NCBI GenBank assembly: GCA_028753945.1
Contig: JAPNXP010000003.1
Coordinates: 1,550,001-1,614,000 of the forward strand
Source of the DNA: Hexactinellida sp. DTS-2022
Taxonomy: Eukaryota; Porifera; Hexactinellida
Direction: 5' to 3'
Length of the DNA stretch: 64,000 nucleotides
The notes beneath the pieces were generated by a model that had not been told where the DNA came from, did no database searches, and saw nothing but the letters and a program-made list of their open reading frames with translations. Positions 36,861 to 51,100 of this stretch are shown piece by piece (the stretch's first letter is position 1; every line of letters starts with the position of its first letter). Made by a program: the position numbers and the translations under genes.

Positions 36861-39800
36861 TCCAGTGTGAAATGTTTGAACTCGTTGATACATCAATAAA
36901 TTGATTTCCGTTTACTAACTCGTTGTACCACTTGTATTAATTGTTGTCTATTTATCCGGAAGTCTATAGTGAATTGTCTATTGTTCTGCAAGTTTCATAT
37001 TCTGCAGTTTTACTGAAGTTATCTGTTCCTTTGTCAAATGTTTGAACTCTTTGATACATCAATAAACTGAATTCCGGTAGTGACTCGTTATAACACTTGT
37101 TTTAATTGTTGTCTATTTATCCTGAAGTCAATTGTGAATTGTCTGATTGGTCTACAAGTTACATATTCTGCACTTTCCTGAAGTTATCTGTTCCTTTGTC
37201 ATATGTTTGAACTCTTTGATACATCAATAAAGTGTATACCGGCAGTGACTCGTTATAACACTAGTAGTAATTTTTGTCTATTTATCCGGAAGTCTGTTGT
37301 GAATTGTCTGATTGTTCTGCAAGTTACATATTCTGCAGTTTTTTCTGAAGTTATCTGCTCCTTTGTGAAATGTTTGAATTCTTTGATACATCAATAAATT
37401 GAATTCTGTTCAGTAACTCGTTATACCACTTGTTGTAATTGTTGTCTATTTATCCGGAAGTCTTTGTGAATTTTCTGTTTGTTCTACAAGTTACATATTC
37501 TGCACTTTTCCCTGAAGTTATCTGTTGCTTTGTCAAATGTTTGAACTCTTTCATACATCAATAAATTCAAACCCGTTTAGTGACTCGTTGTAACACTTGT
37601 AGTAATTGTTGTCTATTTATTTCGGAAGTCTATTTTGAATTGTCTGATTGTTCTGCAAATTTCATATTATGCACTTTTCTCTGAAGGTATCTGTTCCTTT
37701 GTCAAATGTTTGAACTCTTTGATACATCAATAAACTGAATTCCGGTAGTGACTCGTTGTAACACTTGTTTTAATTGTTGTCTATTTATCCTGAAGTCAAT
37801 TGTGAATTGTCTGTTTGTTCTACAAGTTACATATTCTGCACTTTTCCCTGAAGTTATCTGTTGCTTTGTCAAATGTTTGAATTCTTTGATACATCAATAA
37901 ATTGAATTCTGTTCAGTAACTCGTTATACCACTTGTTGTAATTGTTGTCTATTTATCCGGAAGTCTATTGTGAATTCTCCGTTTGTTCTACAAGTTACAT
38001 ATTCTGCACTTTTCCCTGAAGTTATCTGTTGCTTTGTTAAATGTTTGAACTCTTTGATACATTAATAAATTCAAACCCGTTTAGTGACTCGTTGTAACAC
38101 TTGTAGTAATTGTTGTCTATTTATTTCGGAAGTCTATTGTGAATTGTCTGATTGTTCTGCAAGATACATATTCTGCAGTTTTTTCTGAAGTTATCTGTTA
38201 CTTTGTCAAATGTTTGAACTCTTTGATACATCAATAAATTCAAACCCGTTTAGTGACTCGTTGTAACACTTGTAGTAATTGTTGTCTATTTATTTCGGAA
38301 GTCTATTGTGAATTGTCTGATTGTTCTGCAAATTTCATATTATGCACTTTTCCCTGAAGGTATCTGTTCCTTTGTAAAATGTTTGAACTCTTTGATACAT
38401 CAATAAACTGAATTCCGTTTAGTGACTCGTTATAACACTTGTAGTAATTGTTGTCTATTTATCCTGAAGTCAATTGTGAATTGTCTGATTGGTCTACAAG
38501 TTACATATTCTGCACTTTTCCTGAAGTTATCTATTTCTTTGTCATATGTTTGAACTCCTTGATACATCAATAAACTGTATACCGGCAGTGACTCGTTATA
38601 ACACTAGAAGTAATTTTTGTCTATTTATCCGGAAGTCTGTTGTGAATTGTCTGATTGTTCTGCAAGATACATATTCTGCAGTTTTTTCTGAAGTTATCTG
38701 TTCCTTTGTGAAATGTTTGAATTCTTTGATACATCAATAAATTGAATTCTGTTCAGAAACTCGTTATACCACTTGTTGTAATTGTTGTCTATTTATCCGG
38801 AAGTCTTTGTGAATTCTCTGTTTGTTCTACAAGTTATATATTCTGCACTTTTCCCTGAAGTTATCTATTCCTTTGTCATATGTTTGAACTCTTTGATACA
38901 TCAATAAACTGTATACCGGCAGTGACTCGTTATAACACTAGTAGTAATTTTTGTCTATTTATCCGGAAGTCTTTGTGAATTGCCTGATTGTTCTGCAAGT
39001 TTCATATTCTGCACTTTTCCCTGAAGTTATCTGTTCCTTTGTGAAATGTTTGAACTCGTTGATACATCAATAAATTGATTTCCGTTTACTAACTCGTTGT
39101 ACCACTTGTAGTAATTTTTGTCTATTTATCCGGAAGTCTATTTTGAATTGTCTGATTGCTCTACAAGTTACATATTCTGCACTTTTCCCTGAAGTTCTCT
39201 GTTCCTTTGTGAAATGTTTGAACTCGTTGATACATCAATAAATTGATTTCCGTTTACTAACTCGTTGTACCACTTGTATTAATTGTTGTCTATTTATCCT
39301 GAAGTCTATAGTGAATTGTCTATTGTTCTACAAGTTACATATTCTGCAGTTTTACTGAAGTTATCTGTTCCTTTGTCAAAGGTTTGAACTCTTTGATACA
39401 TCAATAAACTGAATTCCGGTAGTGACTCGTTGTAACACTTGTTTTAATTGTTGTCTATTTATCCTGAAGTCAATTGTGAATTGTCTGTTTGTTCTACAAG
39501 TTACATATTCTGCACTTTTCCCTGAAGTTATCTGTTGCTTTGTCAAATGTTTGAACTCTTTGATACATCAATAAAGTGTATACCGGCAGTGACTCGTTAT
39601 AACACTAGTAGTAATTGTTGTCTATTTATCCGGAAGTCTGTTGTGAATTGTCTGATTGTTCTGCAAGTTACATATTCTGCAGTTTTTTCTGAAGTTATCT
39701 GTTCCTTTGTGAAATGTTTGAATTCTTTGATACATCAATAAATTGAATTCTGTTCAGTAACTCGTTATACCACTTGTTGTAATTGTTGTCTATTTATCCG

Positions 39801-42800
39801 GAAGTCTTTGTGAATTCTCCGTTTGTTCTACAAGTTACATATTCTGCACTTTTCCCTGAAGTTATCTGTTGCTTTGTCAAATGTTTGAACTCTTTGATAC
39901 ATTAATAAATTCAAACCCGTTTAGTGACTCGTTGTAACACTTGTAGTAATTGTTGTCTATTTATTTCGGAAGTCTATTGTGAATTGTCTGATTGTTCTGC
40001 AAGATACATATTCTGCAGTTTTTTCTGAAGTTATCTGTTACTTTGTCAAATGTTTGAACTCTTTGATACATCAATAAATTCAAACCCGTTTAGTGACTCG
40101 TTGTAACACTTGTAGTAATTGTTGTCTATTTATTTCGGAAGTCTATTGTGAATTGTCTGATTGTTCTGCAAATTTCATATTATGCACTTTTCCCTGAAGT
40201 TATCTGTTGCTTTGTAAAATGTTTGAACTCTTTGATACATCAATAAACTGAATTCCGTTTAGTGACTCGTTATAACACTTGTAGTAATTGTTGTCTATTT
40301 ATCCTGAAGTCAATTGTGAATTGTCTGATTGGTCTACAAGTTACATATTCTGCACTTTTCCTGAAGTTATATATTTCTTTGTCATATGTTTGAACTCCTT
40401 GATACATCAATAAACTGTATACCGGCAGTGACTCGTTATAACACTAGTAGTAATTTTTGTCTATTTATCCGGAAGTCTGTTGTGAATTGTCTGATTGTTC
40501 TGCAAGATACATATTCTGCAGTTTTTTCTGAAGTTATCTGTTCCTTTGTGAAATGTTTGAATTCTTTGATACATCAATAAATTGAATTCTGTTCAGAAAC
40601 TCGTTATACCACTTGTTGTAATTGTTGTCTATTTATCCGGAAGTCTTTGTGAATTCTCTGTTTGTTCTACAAGTTATATATTCTGCACTTTTCCCTGAAG
40701 TTATCTATTCCTTTGTCATATGTTTGAACTCTTTGATACATCAATAAACTGTATACCGGCAGTGACTCGTTATAACACTAGTAGTAATTTTTGTCTATTT
40801 ATCCGGAAGTCTTTGTGAATTCTCTGTTTGTTCTGCAAGATACATATTCTGCACTTTTCCCTGAAGTTATCTGTTGCTTTGTCAAATGTTTGAACTCTTT
40901 CATACATCAATAAATTCAAACCCGTTTAGTGACTCGTTGTAACACTTGTAGTAATTGTTGTCTATTTATTTCGGAAGTCTATTGTGAATTGTCTGATTGT
41001 TCTGCAAGATACATATTCTGCAGTTTTTTCTGAAGTTATCTGTTACTTTGTCAAATGTTTGAACTCTTTGATACATCAATAAATTCAAACCCGTTTAGTG
41101 ACTCGTTGTAACACTTGTAGTAATTGTTGTCTATTTATTTCGGAAGTCAATTGTGAATTGTCTGATTGTTCTGCAAATTTCATATTATGCACTTTTCTCT
41201 GAAGGTATCTGTTCCTTTGTAAAATGTTTGAACTCTTTGATACATCAATAAACTGTATACCGGCAGTGACTCGTTATAACACTAGAAGTAATTTTTGTCT
41301 ATTTTCCGGAAGTATGTTGTGAATTGTCTGATTGTTCTGCAAGATACATATTCTGCAGTTTTTTCTGAAGTTATCTGTTCCAGTGTGAAATGTTTGAACT
41401 CGTTGATACATCAATAAATTGATTTCCGTTTACTAACTCGTTGTACCACTTGTATTAATTGTTGTCTATTTATCCGGAAGTCTATAGTGAATTGTCTATT
41501 GTTCTGCAAGTTTCATATTCTGCAGTTTTACTGAAGTTATCTGTTCCTTTGTCAAATGTTTGAACTCTTTGATACATCAATAAACTGAATTCCGGTAGTG
41601 ACTCGTTATAACACTTGTTTTAATTGTTGTCTATTTATCCTGAAGTCAATTGTGAATTGTCTGATTGGTCTACAAGTTACATATTCTGCACTTTCCTGAA
41701 GTTATCTGTTCCTTTGTCATATGTTTGAACTCTTTGATACATCAATAAAGTGTATACCGGCAGTGACTCGTTATAACACTAGTAGTAATTTTTGTCTATT
41801 TATCCGGAAGTCTGTTGTGAATTGTCTGATTGTTCTGCAAGTTACATATTCTGCAGTTTTTTCTGAAGTTATCTGCTCCTTTGTGAAATGTTTGAATTCT
41901 TTGATACATCAATAAATTGAATTCTGTTCAGTAACTCGTTATACCACTTGTTGTAATTGTTGTCTATTTATCCGGAAGTCTTTGTGAATTTTCTGTTTGT
42001 TCTACAAGTTACATATTCTGCACTTTTCCCTGAAGTTATCTGTTGCTTTGTCAAATGTTTGAACTCTTTCATACATCAATAAATTCAAACCCGTTTAGTG
42101 ACTCGTTGTAACACTTGTAGTAATTGTTGTCTATTTATTTCGGAAGTCTATTGTGAATTGTCTGATTGTTCTGCAAGATACATATTCTGCAGTTTTTTCT
42201 GAAGTTATCTGTTACTTTGTCAAATGTTTGAACTCTTTGATACATCAATAAATTCAAACCCGTTTAGTGACTCGTTGTAACACTTGTAGTAATTGTTGTC
42301 TATTTATTTCGGAAGTCTATTTTGAATTGTCTGATTGTTCTGCAAATTTCATATTATGCACTTTTCTCTGAAGGTATCTGTTCCTTTGTCAAATGTTTGA
42401 ACTCTTTGATACATCAATAAACTGAATTCCGGTAGTGACTCGTTGTAACACTTGTTTTAATTGTTGTCTATTTATCCTGAAGTCAATTGTGAATTGTCTG
42501 TTTGTTCTACAAGTTACATATTCTGCACTTTTCCCTGAAGTTATCTGTTGCTTTGTCAAATGTTTGAATTCTTTGATACATCAATAAATTGAATTCTGTT
42601 CAGTAACTCGTTATACCACTTGTTGTAATTGTTGTCTATTTATCCGGAAGTCTATTGTGAATTCTCCGTTTGTTCTACAAGTTACATATTCTGCACTTTT
42701 CCCTGAAGTTATCTGTTGCTTTGTTAAATGTTTGAACTCTTTGATACATTAATAAATTCAAACCCGTTTAGTGACTCGTTGTAACACTTGTAGTAATTGT

Positions 42801-45800
42801 TGTCTATTTATTTCGGAAGTCTATTGTGAATTGTCTGATTGTTCTGCAAGATACATATTCTGCAGTTTTTTCTGAAGTTATCTGTTACTTTGTCAAATGT
42901 TTGAACTCTTTGATACATCAATAAATTCAAACCCGTTTAGTGACTCGTTGTAACACTTGTAGTAATTGTTGTCTATTTATTTCGGAAGTCTATTGTGAAT
43001 TGTCTGATTGTTCTGCAAATTTCATATTATGCACTTTTCCCTGAAGGTATCTGTTCCTTTGTAAAATGTTTGAACTCTTTGATACATCAATAAACTGAAT
43101 TCCGTTTAGTGACTCGTTATAACACTTGTAGTAATTGTTGTCTATTTATCCTGAAGTCAATTGTGAATTGTCTGATTGGTCTACAAGTTACATATTCTGC
43201 ACTTTTCCTGAAGTTATCTATTTCTTTGTCATATGTTTGAACTCCTTGATACATCAATAAACTGTATACCAGCAGTGACTCGTTATAACACTAGAAGTAA
43301 TTTTTGTCTATTTATCCGGAAGTCTGTTGTGAATTGTCTGATTGTTCTGCAAGATACATATTCTGCAGTTTTTTCTGAAGTTATCTGTTCCTTTGTGAAA
43401 TGTTTGAATTCTTTGATACATCAATAAATTGAATTCTGTTCAGAAACTCGTTATACCACTTGTTGTAATTGTTGTCTATTTATCCGGAAGTCTTTGTGAA
43501 TTCTCTGTTTGTTCTACAAGTTATATATTCTGCACTTTTCCCTGAAGTTATCTATTCCTTTGTCATATGTTTGAACTCTTTGATACATCAATAAACTGTA
43601 TACCGGCAGTGACTCGTTATAACACTAGTAGTAATTTTTGTCTATTTATCCGGAAGTCTGTTGTGAATTGTCTGATTGTTCTGCAAGATACATATTCTGC
43701 AGTTTTTTCTGAAGTTATCTGTTACTTTGTCAAATGTTTGAACTCTTTGATACATCAATAAATTCAAACCCGTTTAGTGACTCGTTGTAACACTTGTAGT
43801 AATTGTTGTCTATTTATTTCGGAAGTCTATTGTGAATTGTCTGATTGTTCTGCAAATTTCATATTATGCACTTTTCCCTGAAGTTATCTGTTGCTTTGTC
43901 AAATGTTTGAACTCTTTGATACATCAATAAATTCAAACCCGTTTAGTGACACGTATTAACACTTGTAGTAATTGTTGTCTATTTATTTCGGAAGTCTATT
44001 GTGAATTGTCTGATTGTTCTGCAAATTTCATATTATGCACTTTTCCCTGAAGGTATCTGTTCCTTTGTAAAATGTTTGAACTCTTTGATACATCAATAAA
44101 TTGAATTCTGTTCAGTAACTCGTTATACCACTTGTTGTAATTGTTGTCTATTTATCCGGAAGTCTTTGTGAATTCTCCGTTTGTTCTACAAGTTACATAT
44201 TCTGCACTTTTCCCTGAAGTTATCTGTTGCTTTGTCAAATGTTTGAACTCTTTGATACATCAATAAAGTGTATACCGGCAGTGACTCGTTATAACACTAG
44301 TAGTAATTTTTGTCTATTTATCCGGAAGTCTGTTGTGAATTGTCTGATTGTTCTGCAAGTTACATATTCTGCAGTTTTTTCTGAAGTTATCTGTTCCTTT
44401 GTCATATGTTTGAATTCTTTGATACATCAATAAATTGAATTCTGTTCAGTAACTCGTTATACCACTTGTTGTAATTGTTGTCTATTTATCCGGAAGTCTT
44501 TGTGAATTTTCTGTTTGTTCTACAAGTTACATATTCTGCACTTTTCCCTGAAGTTATCTGTTGCTTTGTCAAATGTTTGAACTCTTTCATACATCAATAA
44601 ATTCAAACCCGTTTAGTGACTCGTTGTAACACTTGTAGTAATTGTTGTCTATTTATTTCGGAAGTCTATTGTGAATTGTCTGATTGTTCTGCAAGATACA
44701 TATTCTGCAGTTTTTTCTGAAGTTATCTGTTACTTTGTCAAATGTTTGAACTCTTTGATACATCAATAAATTCAAACCCGTTTAGTGACTCGTTGTAACA
44801 CTTGTAGTAATTGTTGTCTATTTATTTCGGAAGTCAATTGTGAATTGTCTGATTGTTCTGCAAATTTCATATTATGCACTTTTCTCTGAAGGTATCTGTT
44901 CCTTTGTAAAATGTTTGAACTCTTTGATACATCAATAAACTGTATACCGGCAGTGACTCGTTATAACACTAGAAGTAATTTTTGTCTATTTACCGGAAGT
45001 ATGTTGTGAATTGTCTGATTGTTCTGCAAGATACATATTCTGCAGTTTTTTCTGAAGTTATCTGTTCCAGTGTGAAATGTTTGAACTCGTTGATACATCA
45101 ATAAATTGATTTCCGTTTACTAACTCGTTGTACCACTTGTATTAATTGTTGTCTATTTATCCGGAAGTCTATAGTGAATTGTCTATTGTTCTGCAAGTTT
45201 CATATTCTGCAGTTTTACTGAAGTTATCTGTTCCTTTGTCAAATGTTTGAACTCTTTGATACATCAATAAACTGAATTCCGGTAGTGACTCGTTATAACA
45301 CTTGTTTTAATTGTTGTCTATTTATCCTGAAGTCAATTGTGAATTGTCTGATTGGTCTACAAGTTACATATTCTGCACTTTCCTGAAGTTATCTGTTCCT
45401 TTGTCATATGTTTGAACTCTTTGATACATCAATAAAGTGTATACCGGCAGTGACTCGTTATAACACTAGTAGTAATTTTTGTCTATTTATCCGGAAGTCT
45501 GTTGTGAATTGTCTGATTGTTCTGCAAGTTACATATTCTGCAGTTTTTTCTGAAGTTATCTGCTCCTTTGTGAAATGTTTGAATTCTTTGATACATCAAT
45601 AAATTGAATTCTGTTCAGTAACTCGTTATACCACTTGTTGTAATTGTTGTCTATTTATCCGGAAGTCTTTGTGAATTTTCTGTTTGTTCTACAAGTTACA
45701 TATTCTGCACTTTTCCCTGAAGTTATCTGTTACTTTGTCAAATGTTTGAACTCTTTGATACATCAATAAATTCAAACCCGTTTAGTGACTCGTTGTAACA

Positions 45801-47744
45801 CTTGTAGTAATTGTTGTCTATTTATTTCGGAAGTCTATTTTGAATTGTCTGATTGTTCTGCAAATTTCATATTATGCACTTTTCTCTGAAGGTATCTGTT
45901 CCTTTGTCAAATGTTTGAACTCTTTGATACATCAATAAACTGAATTCCGGTAGTGACTCGTTGTAACACTTGTTTTAATTGTTGTCTATTTATCCTGAAG
46001 TCAATTGTGAATTGTCTGTTTGTTCTACAAGTTACATATTCTGCACTTTTCCCTGAAGTTATCTGTTGCTTTGTCAAATGTTTGAATTCTTTGATACATC
46101 AATAAATTGAATTCTGTTCAGTAACTCGTTATACCACTTGTTGTAATTGTTGTCTATTTATCCGGAAGTCTATTGTGAATTCTCCGTTTGTTCTACAAGT
46201 TACATATTCTGCACTTTTCCCTGAAGTTATCTGTTGCTTTGTTAAATGTTTGAACTCTTTGATACATTAATAAATTCAAACCCGTTTAGTGACTCGTTGT
46301 AACACTTGTAGTAATTGTTGTCTATTTATTTCGGAAGTCTATTGTGAATTGTCTGATTGTTCTGCAAGATACATATTCTGCAGTTTTTTCTGAAGTTATC
46401 TGTTACTTTGTCAAATGTTTGAACTCTTTGATACATCAATAAATTCAAACCCGTTTAGTGACTCGTTGTAACACTTGTAGTAATTGTTGTCTATTTATTT
46501 CGGAAGTCTATTGTGAATTGTCTGATTGTTCTGCAAATTTCATATTATGCACTTTTCCCTGAAGGTATCTGTTCCTTTGTAAAATGTTTGAACTCTTTGA
46601 TACATCAATAAACTGAATTCCGTTTAGTGACTCGTTATAACACTTGTAGTAATTGTTGTCTATTTATCCTGAAGTCAATTGTGAATTGTCTGATTGGTCT
46701 ACAAGTTACATATTCTGCACTTTTCCTGAAGTTATCTATTTCTTTGTCATATGTTTGAACTCCTTGATACATCAATAAACTGTATACCGGCAGTGACTCG
46801 TTATAACACTAGAAGTAATTTTTGTCTATTTATCCGGAAGTCTGTTGTGAATTGTCTGATTGTTCTGCAAGATACATATTCTGCAGTTTTTTCTGAAGTT
46901 ATCTGTTCCTTTGTGAAATGTTTGAATTCTTTGATACATCAATAAATTGAATTCTGTTCAGAAACTCGTTATACCACTTGTTGTAATTGTTGTCTATTTA
47001 TCCGGAAGTCTTTGTGAATTCTCTGTTTGTTCTACAAGTTATATATTCTGCACTTTTCCCTGAAGTTATCTATTCCTTTGTCATATGTTTGAACTCTTTG
47101 ATACATCAATAAACTGTATACCGGCAGTGACTCGTTATAACACTAGTAGTAATTTTTGTCTATTTATCCGGAAGTCTGTTGTGAATTGTCTGATTGTTCT
47201 GCAAGATACATATTCTGCAGTTTTTTCTGAAGTTATCTGTTACTTTGTCAAATGTTTGAACTCTTTGATACATCAATAAATTCAAACCCGTTTAGTGACT
47301 CGTTGTAACACTTGTAGTAATTGTTGTCTATTTATTTCGGAAGTCTATTGTGAATTGTCTGATTGTTCTGCAAATTTCATATTATGCACTTTTCCCTGAA
47401 GTTATCTGTTGCTTTGTCAAATGTTTGAACTCTTTGATACATCAATAAATTCAAACCCGTTTAGTGACACGTATTAACACTTGTAGTAATTGTTGTCTAT
47501 TTATTTCGGAAGTCTATTGTGAATTGTCTGATTGTTCTGCAAATTTCATATTATGCACTTTTCCCTGAAGGTATCTGTTCCTTTGTAAAATGTTTGAACT
47601 CTTTGATACATCAATAAACTGTATACCGGCAGTGACTCGTTATAACACTAGAAGTATTTTTGTCTATTTTCCGGAAGTATGTTGTGAATTGTCTGATTGT
47701 TCTGCAAGATACATATTCTGCAGTTTTTTCTGAAGTTATCTGTT
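36861..47744 (+). repeat. Higher-order blocks marked by a TTCCAGTGTG variant
   Basis: The rare variant TCCAGTGTG replaces TCCTTTGTG at 27311, 36861, 41379, 45066 and 47744. The last four are spaced 4,518, 3,687 and 2,678 bp apart, about 27, 22 and 16 monomers. Each is followed by the same series of subtypes (the CTATAGTGAATTGTCTATTG monomer, the GGTAGTGACTCG monomer, then the AAGTGTATACCGG monomer). The blocks are therefore copies of one long unit that differ by loss or gain of whole monomers. Confidence 0.75.
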
Positions 47745-50700
47745 CCAGTGTGAAATGTTTGAACTCGTTGATACATCAATAAATTGATTTCCGTTTACTA
47801 ACTCGTTGTACCACTTGTATTAATTGTTGTCTATTTATCCGGAAGTCTATAGTGAATTGTCTATTGTTCTGCAAGTTTCATATTCTGCAGTTTTACTGAA
47901 GTTATCTGTTCCTTTGTCAAATGTTTGAACTCTTTGATACATCAATAAACTGAATTCCGGTAGTGACTCGTTATAACACTTGTTTTAATTGTTGTCTATT
48001 TATCCGGAAGTCTGTTGTGAATTGTCTGATTGTTCTGCAAGTTACATATTCTGCAGTTTTACTGAAGTTATCTGTTCCTTTGTCAAATGTTTGAACTCTT
48101 TGATACATCAATAAACTGAATTCCGGTAGTGACTCGTTATAACACTTGTTTTAATTGTTGTCTATTTATCCGGAAGTCTGTTGTGAATTGTCTGATTGTT
48201 CTGCAAGTTACATATTCTGCAGTTTTTTCTGAAGTTATCTGTTCCTTTGTGAAATGTTTGAATTCTTTGATACATCAATAAATTGAATTCTGTTCAGTAA
48301 CTCGTTGTAACACTTGTTGTAATTTTTGTCTATTTATCCGGAAGTCTGTTGTGAATTCTCTGTTTGTTCTACAAGTTATATATTCTGCACTTTTCCCTGA
48401 AGTTATCTATTCCTTTGTCATATGTTTGAACTCTTTGATACATCAATAAACTGTATACCGGCAGTGACTCGTTATAACACTTGTTTTAATTGTTGTCTAT
48501 TTATCCTGAAGTCAATTGTGAATTGTCTGATTGGTCTACAAGTTACATATTCTGCACTTTCCTGAAGTTATCTGTTCCTTTGTCATATGTTTGAACTCTT
48601 TGATACATCAATAAAGTGTATACCGGCAGTGACTCGTTATAACACTAGTAGTAATTGTTGTCTATTTATCCGGAAGTCTTTGTGAATTTTCTGTTTGTTC
48701 TACAAGTTACATATTCTGCACTTTTCCCTGAAGTTATCTGTTGCTTTGTCAAATGTTTGAACTCTTTCATACATCAATAAATTCAAACCCGTTTAGTGAC
48801 TCGTTGTAACACTTGTAGTAATTGTTGTCTATTTATTTCGGAAGTCTATTGTGAATTGTCTGATTGTTCTGCAAGATACATATTCTGCAGTTTTTTCTGA
48901 AGTTATCTGTTACTTTGTCAAATGTTTGAACTCTTTGATACATCAATAAATTCAAACCCGTTTAGTGACTCGTTGTAACACTTGTAGTAATTGTTGTCTA
49001 TTTATTTCGGAAGTCTATTGTGAATTGTCTGATTGTTCTGCAAATTTCATATTATGCACTTTTCTCTGAAGGTATCTGTTCCTTTGTCAAATGTTTGAAC
49101 TCTTTGATACATCAATAAACTGAATTCCGGTAGTGACTCGTTGTAACACTTGTTTTAATTGTTGTCTATTTATCCTGAAGTCAATTGTGAATTGTCTGTT
49201 TGTTCTACAAGTTACATATTCTGCACTTTTCCCTGAAGTTATCTGTTGCTTTGTCAAATGTTTGAATTCTTTGATACATCAATAAATTGAATTCTGTTCA
49301 GTAACTCGTTATACCACTTGTTGTAATTGTTGTCTATTTATCCGGAAGTCTTTGTGAATTCTCCGTTTGTTCTACAAGTTACATATTCTGCACTTTTCCC
49401 TGAAGTTATCTGTTGCTTTGTCAAATGTTTGAACTCTTTGATACATTAATAAATTCAAACCCGTTTAGTGACTCGTTGTAACACTTGTAGTAATTGTTGT
49501 CTATTTATTTCGGAAGTCTATTGTGAATTGTCTGATTGTTCTGCAAGATACATATTCTGCAGTTTTTTCTGAAGTTATCTGTTACTTTGTCAAATGTTTG
49601 AACTCTTTGATACATCAATAAATTCAAACCCGTTTAGTGACTCGTTGTAACACTTGTAGTAATTGTTGTCTATTTATTTCGGAAGTCTATTGTGAATTGT
49701 CTGATTGTTCTGCAAATTTCATATTATCCACTTTTCCCTGAAGGTATCTGTTCCTTTGTCAAATGTTTGAACTCTTTGATACATCAATAAACTGAATTCC
49801 GGTAGTGACTCGTTGTAACACTTGTTTTAATTGTTGTCTATTTATCCTGAAGTCAATTGTGAATTGTCTGTTTGTTCTACAAGTTACATATTCTGCACTT
49901 TTCCCTGAAGTTATCTGTTGCTTTGTCAAATGTTTGAATTCTTTGATACATCAATAAATTGAATTCTGTTCAGTAACTCGTTATACCACTTGTTGTAATT
50001 GTTGTCTATTTATCCGGAAGTCTTTGTGAATTCTCCGTTTGTTCTACAAGTTACATATTCTGCACTTTTCCCTGAAGTTATCTGTTGCTTTGTCAAATGT
50101 TTGAACTCTTTGATACATTAATAAATTCAAACCCGTTTAGTGACTCGTTGTAACACTTGTAGTAATTGTTGTCTATTTATTTCGGAAGTCTATTGTGAAT
50201 TGTCTGATTGTTCTGCAAGATACATATTCTGCAGTTTTTTCTGAAGTTATCTGTTACTTTGTCAAATGTTTGAACTCTTTGATACATCAATAAATTCAAA
50301 CCCGTTTAGTGACTCGTTGTAACACTTGTAGTAATTGTTGTCTATTTATTTCGGAAGTCTATTGTGAATTGTCTGATTGTTCTGCAAATTTCATATTATG
50401 CACTTTTCCCTGAAGGTATCTGTTCCTTTGTAAAATGTTTGAACTCTTTGATACATCAATAAACTGAATTCCGTTTAGTGACTCGTTATAACACTTGTAG
50501 TAATTGTTGTCTATTTATCCTGAAGTCAATTGTGAATTGTCTGATTGGTCTACAAGTTACATATTCTGCACTTTCCTGAAGTTATCTATTTCTTTGTCAT
50601 ATGTTTGAACTCCTTGATACATCAATAAACTGTATACCGGCAGTGACTCGTTAAAACACTAGAAGTAATTTTTGTCTATTTATCCGGAAGTCTGTTGTGA

Positions 50701-51100
50701 ATTGTCTGATTGTTCTGCAAGATACATATTCTGCAGTTTTTTCTGAAGTTATCTGTTCCTTTGTGAAATGTTTGAATTCTTTGATACATCAATAAATTGA
50801 ATTCTGTTCAGAAACTCGTTATACCACTTGTTGTAATTGTTGTCTATTTATCCGGAAGTCTTTGTGAATTCTCTGTTTGTTCTACAAGTTATATATTCTG
50901 CACTTTTCCCTGAAGTTATCTATTCCTTTGTCATATGTTTGAACTCTTTGATACATCAATAAACTGTATACCGGCAGTGACTCGTTATAACACTAGTAGT
51001 AATTTTTGTCTATTTATCCGGAAGTCTTTGTGAATTCTCTGTTTGTTCTACAAGTTATATATTCTGCACTTTTCCCTGAAGTTATCTATTCCTTTGTCAT

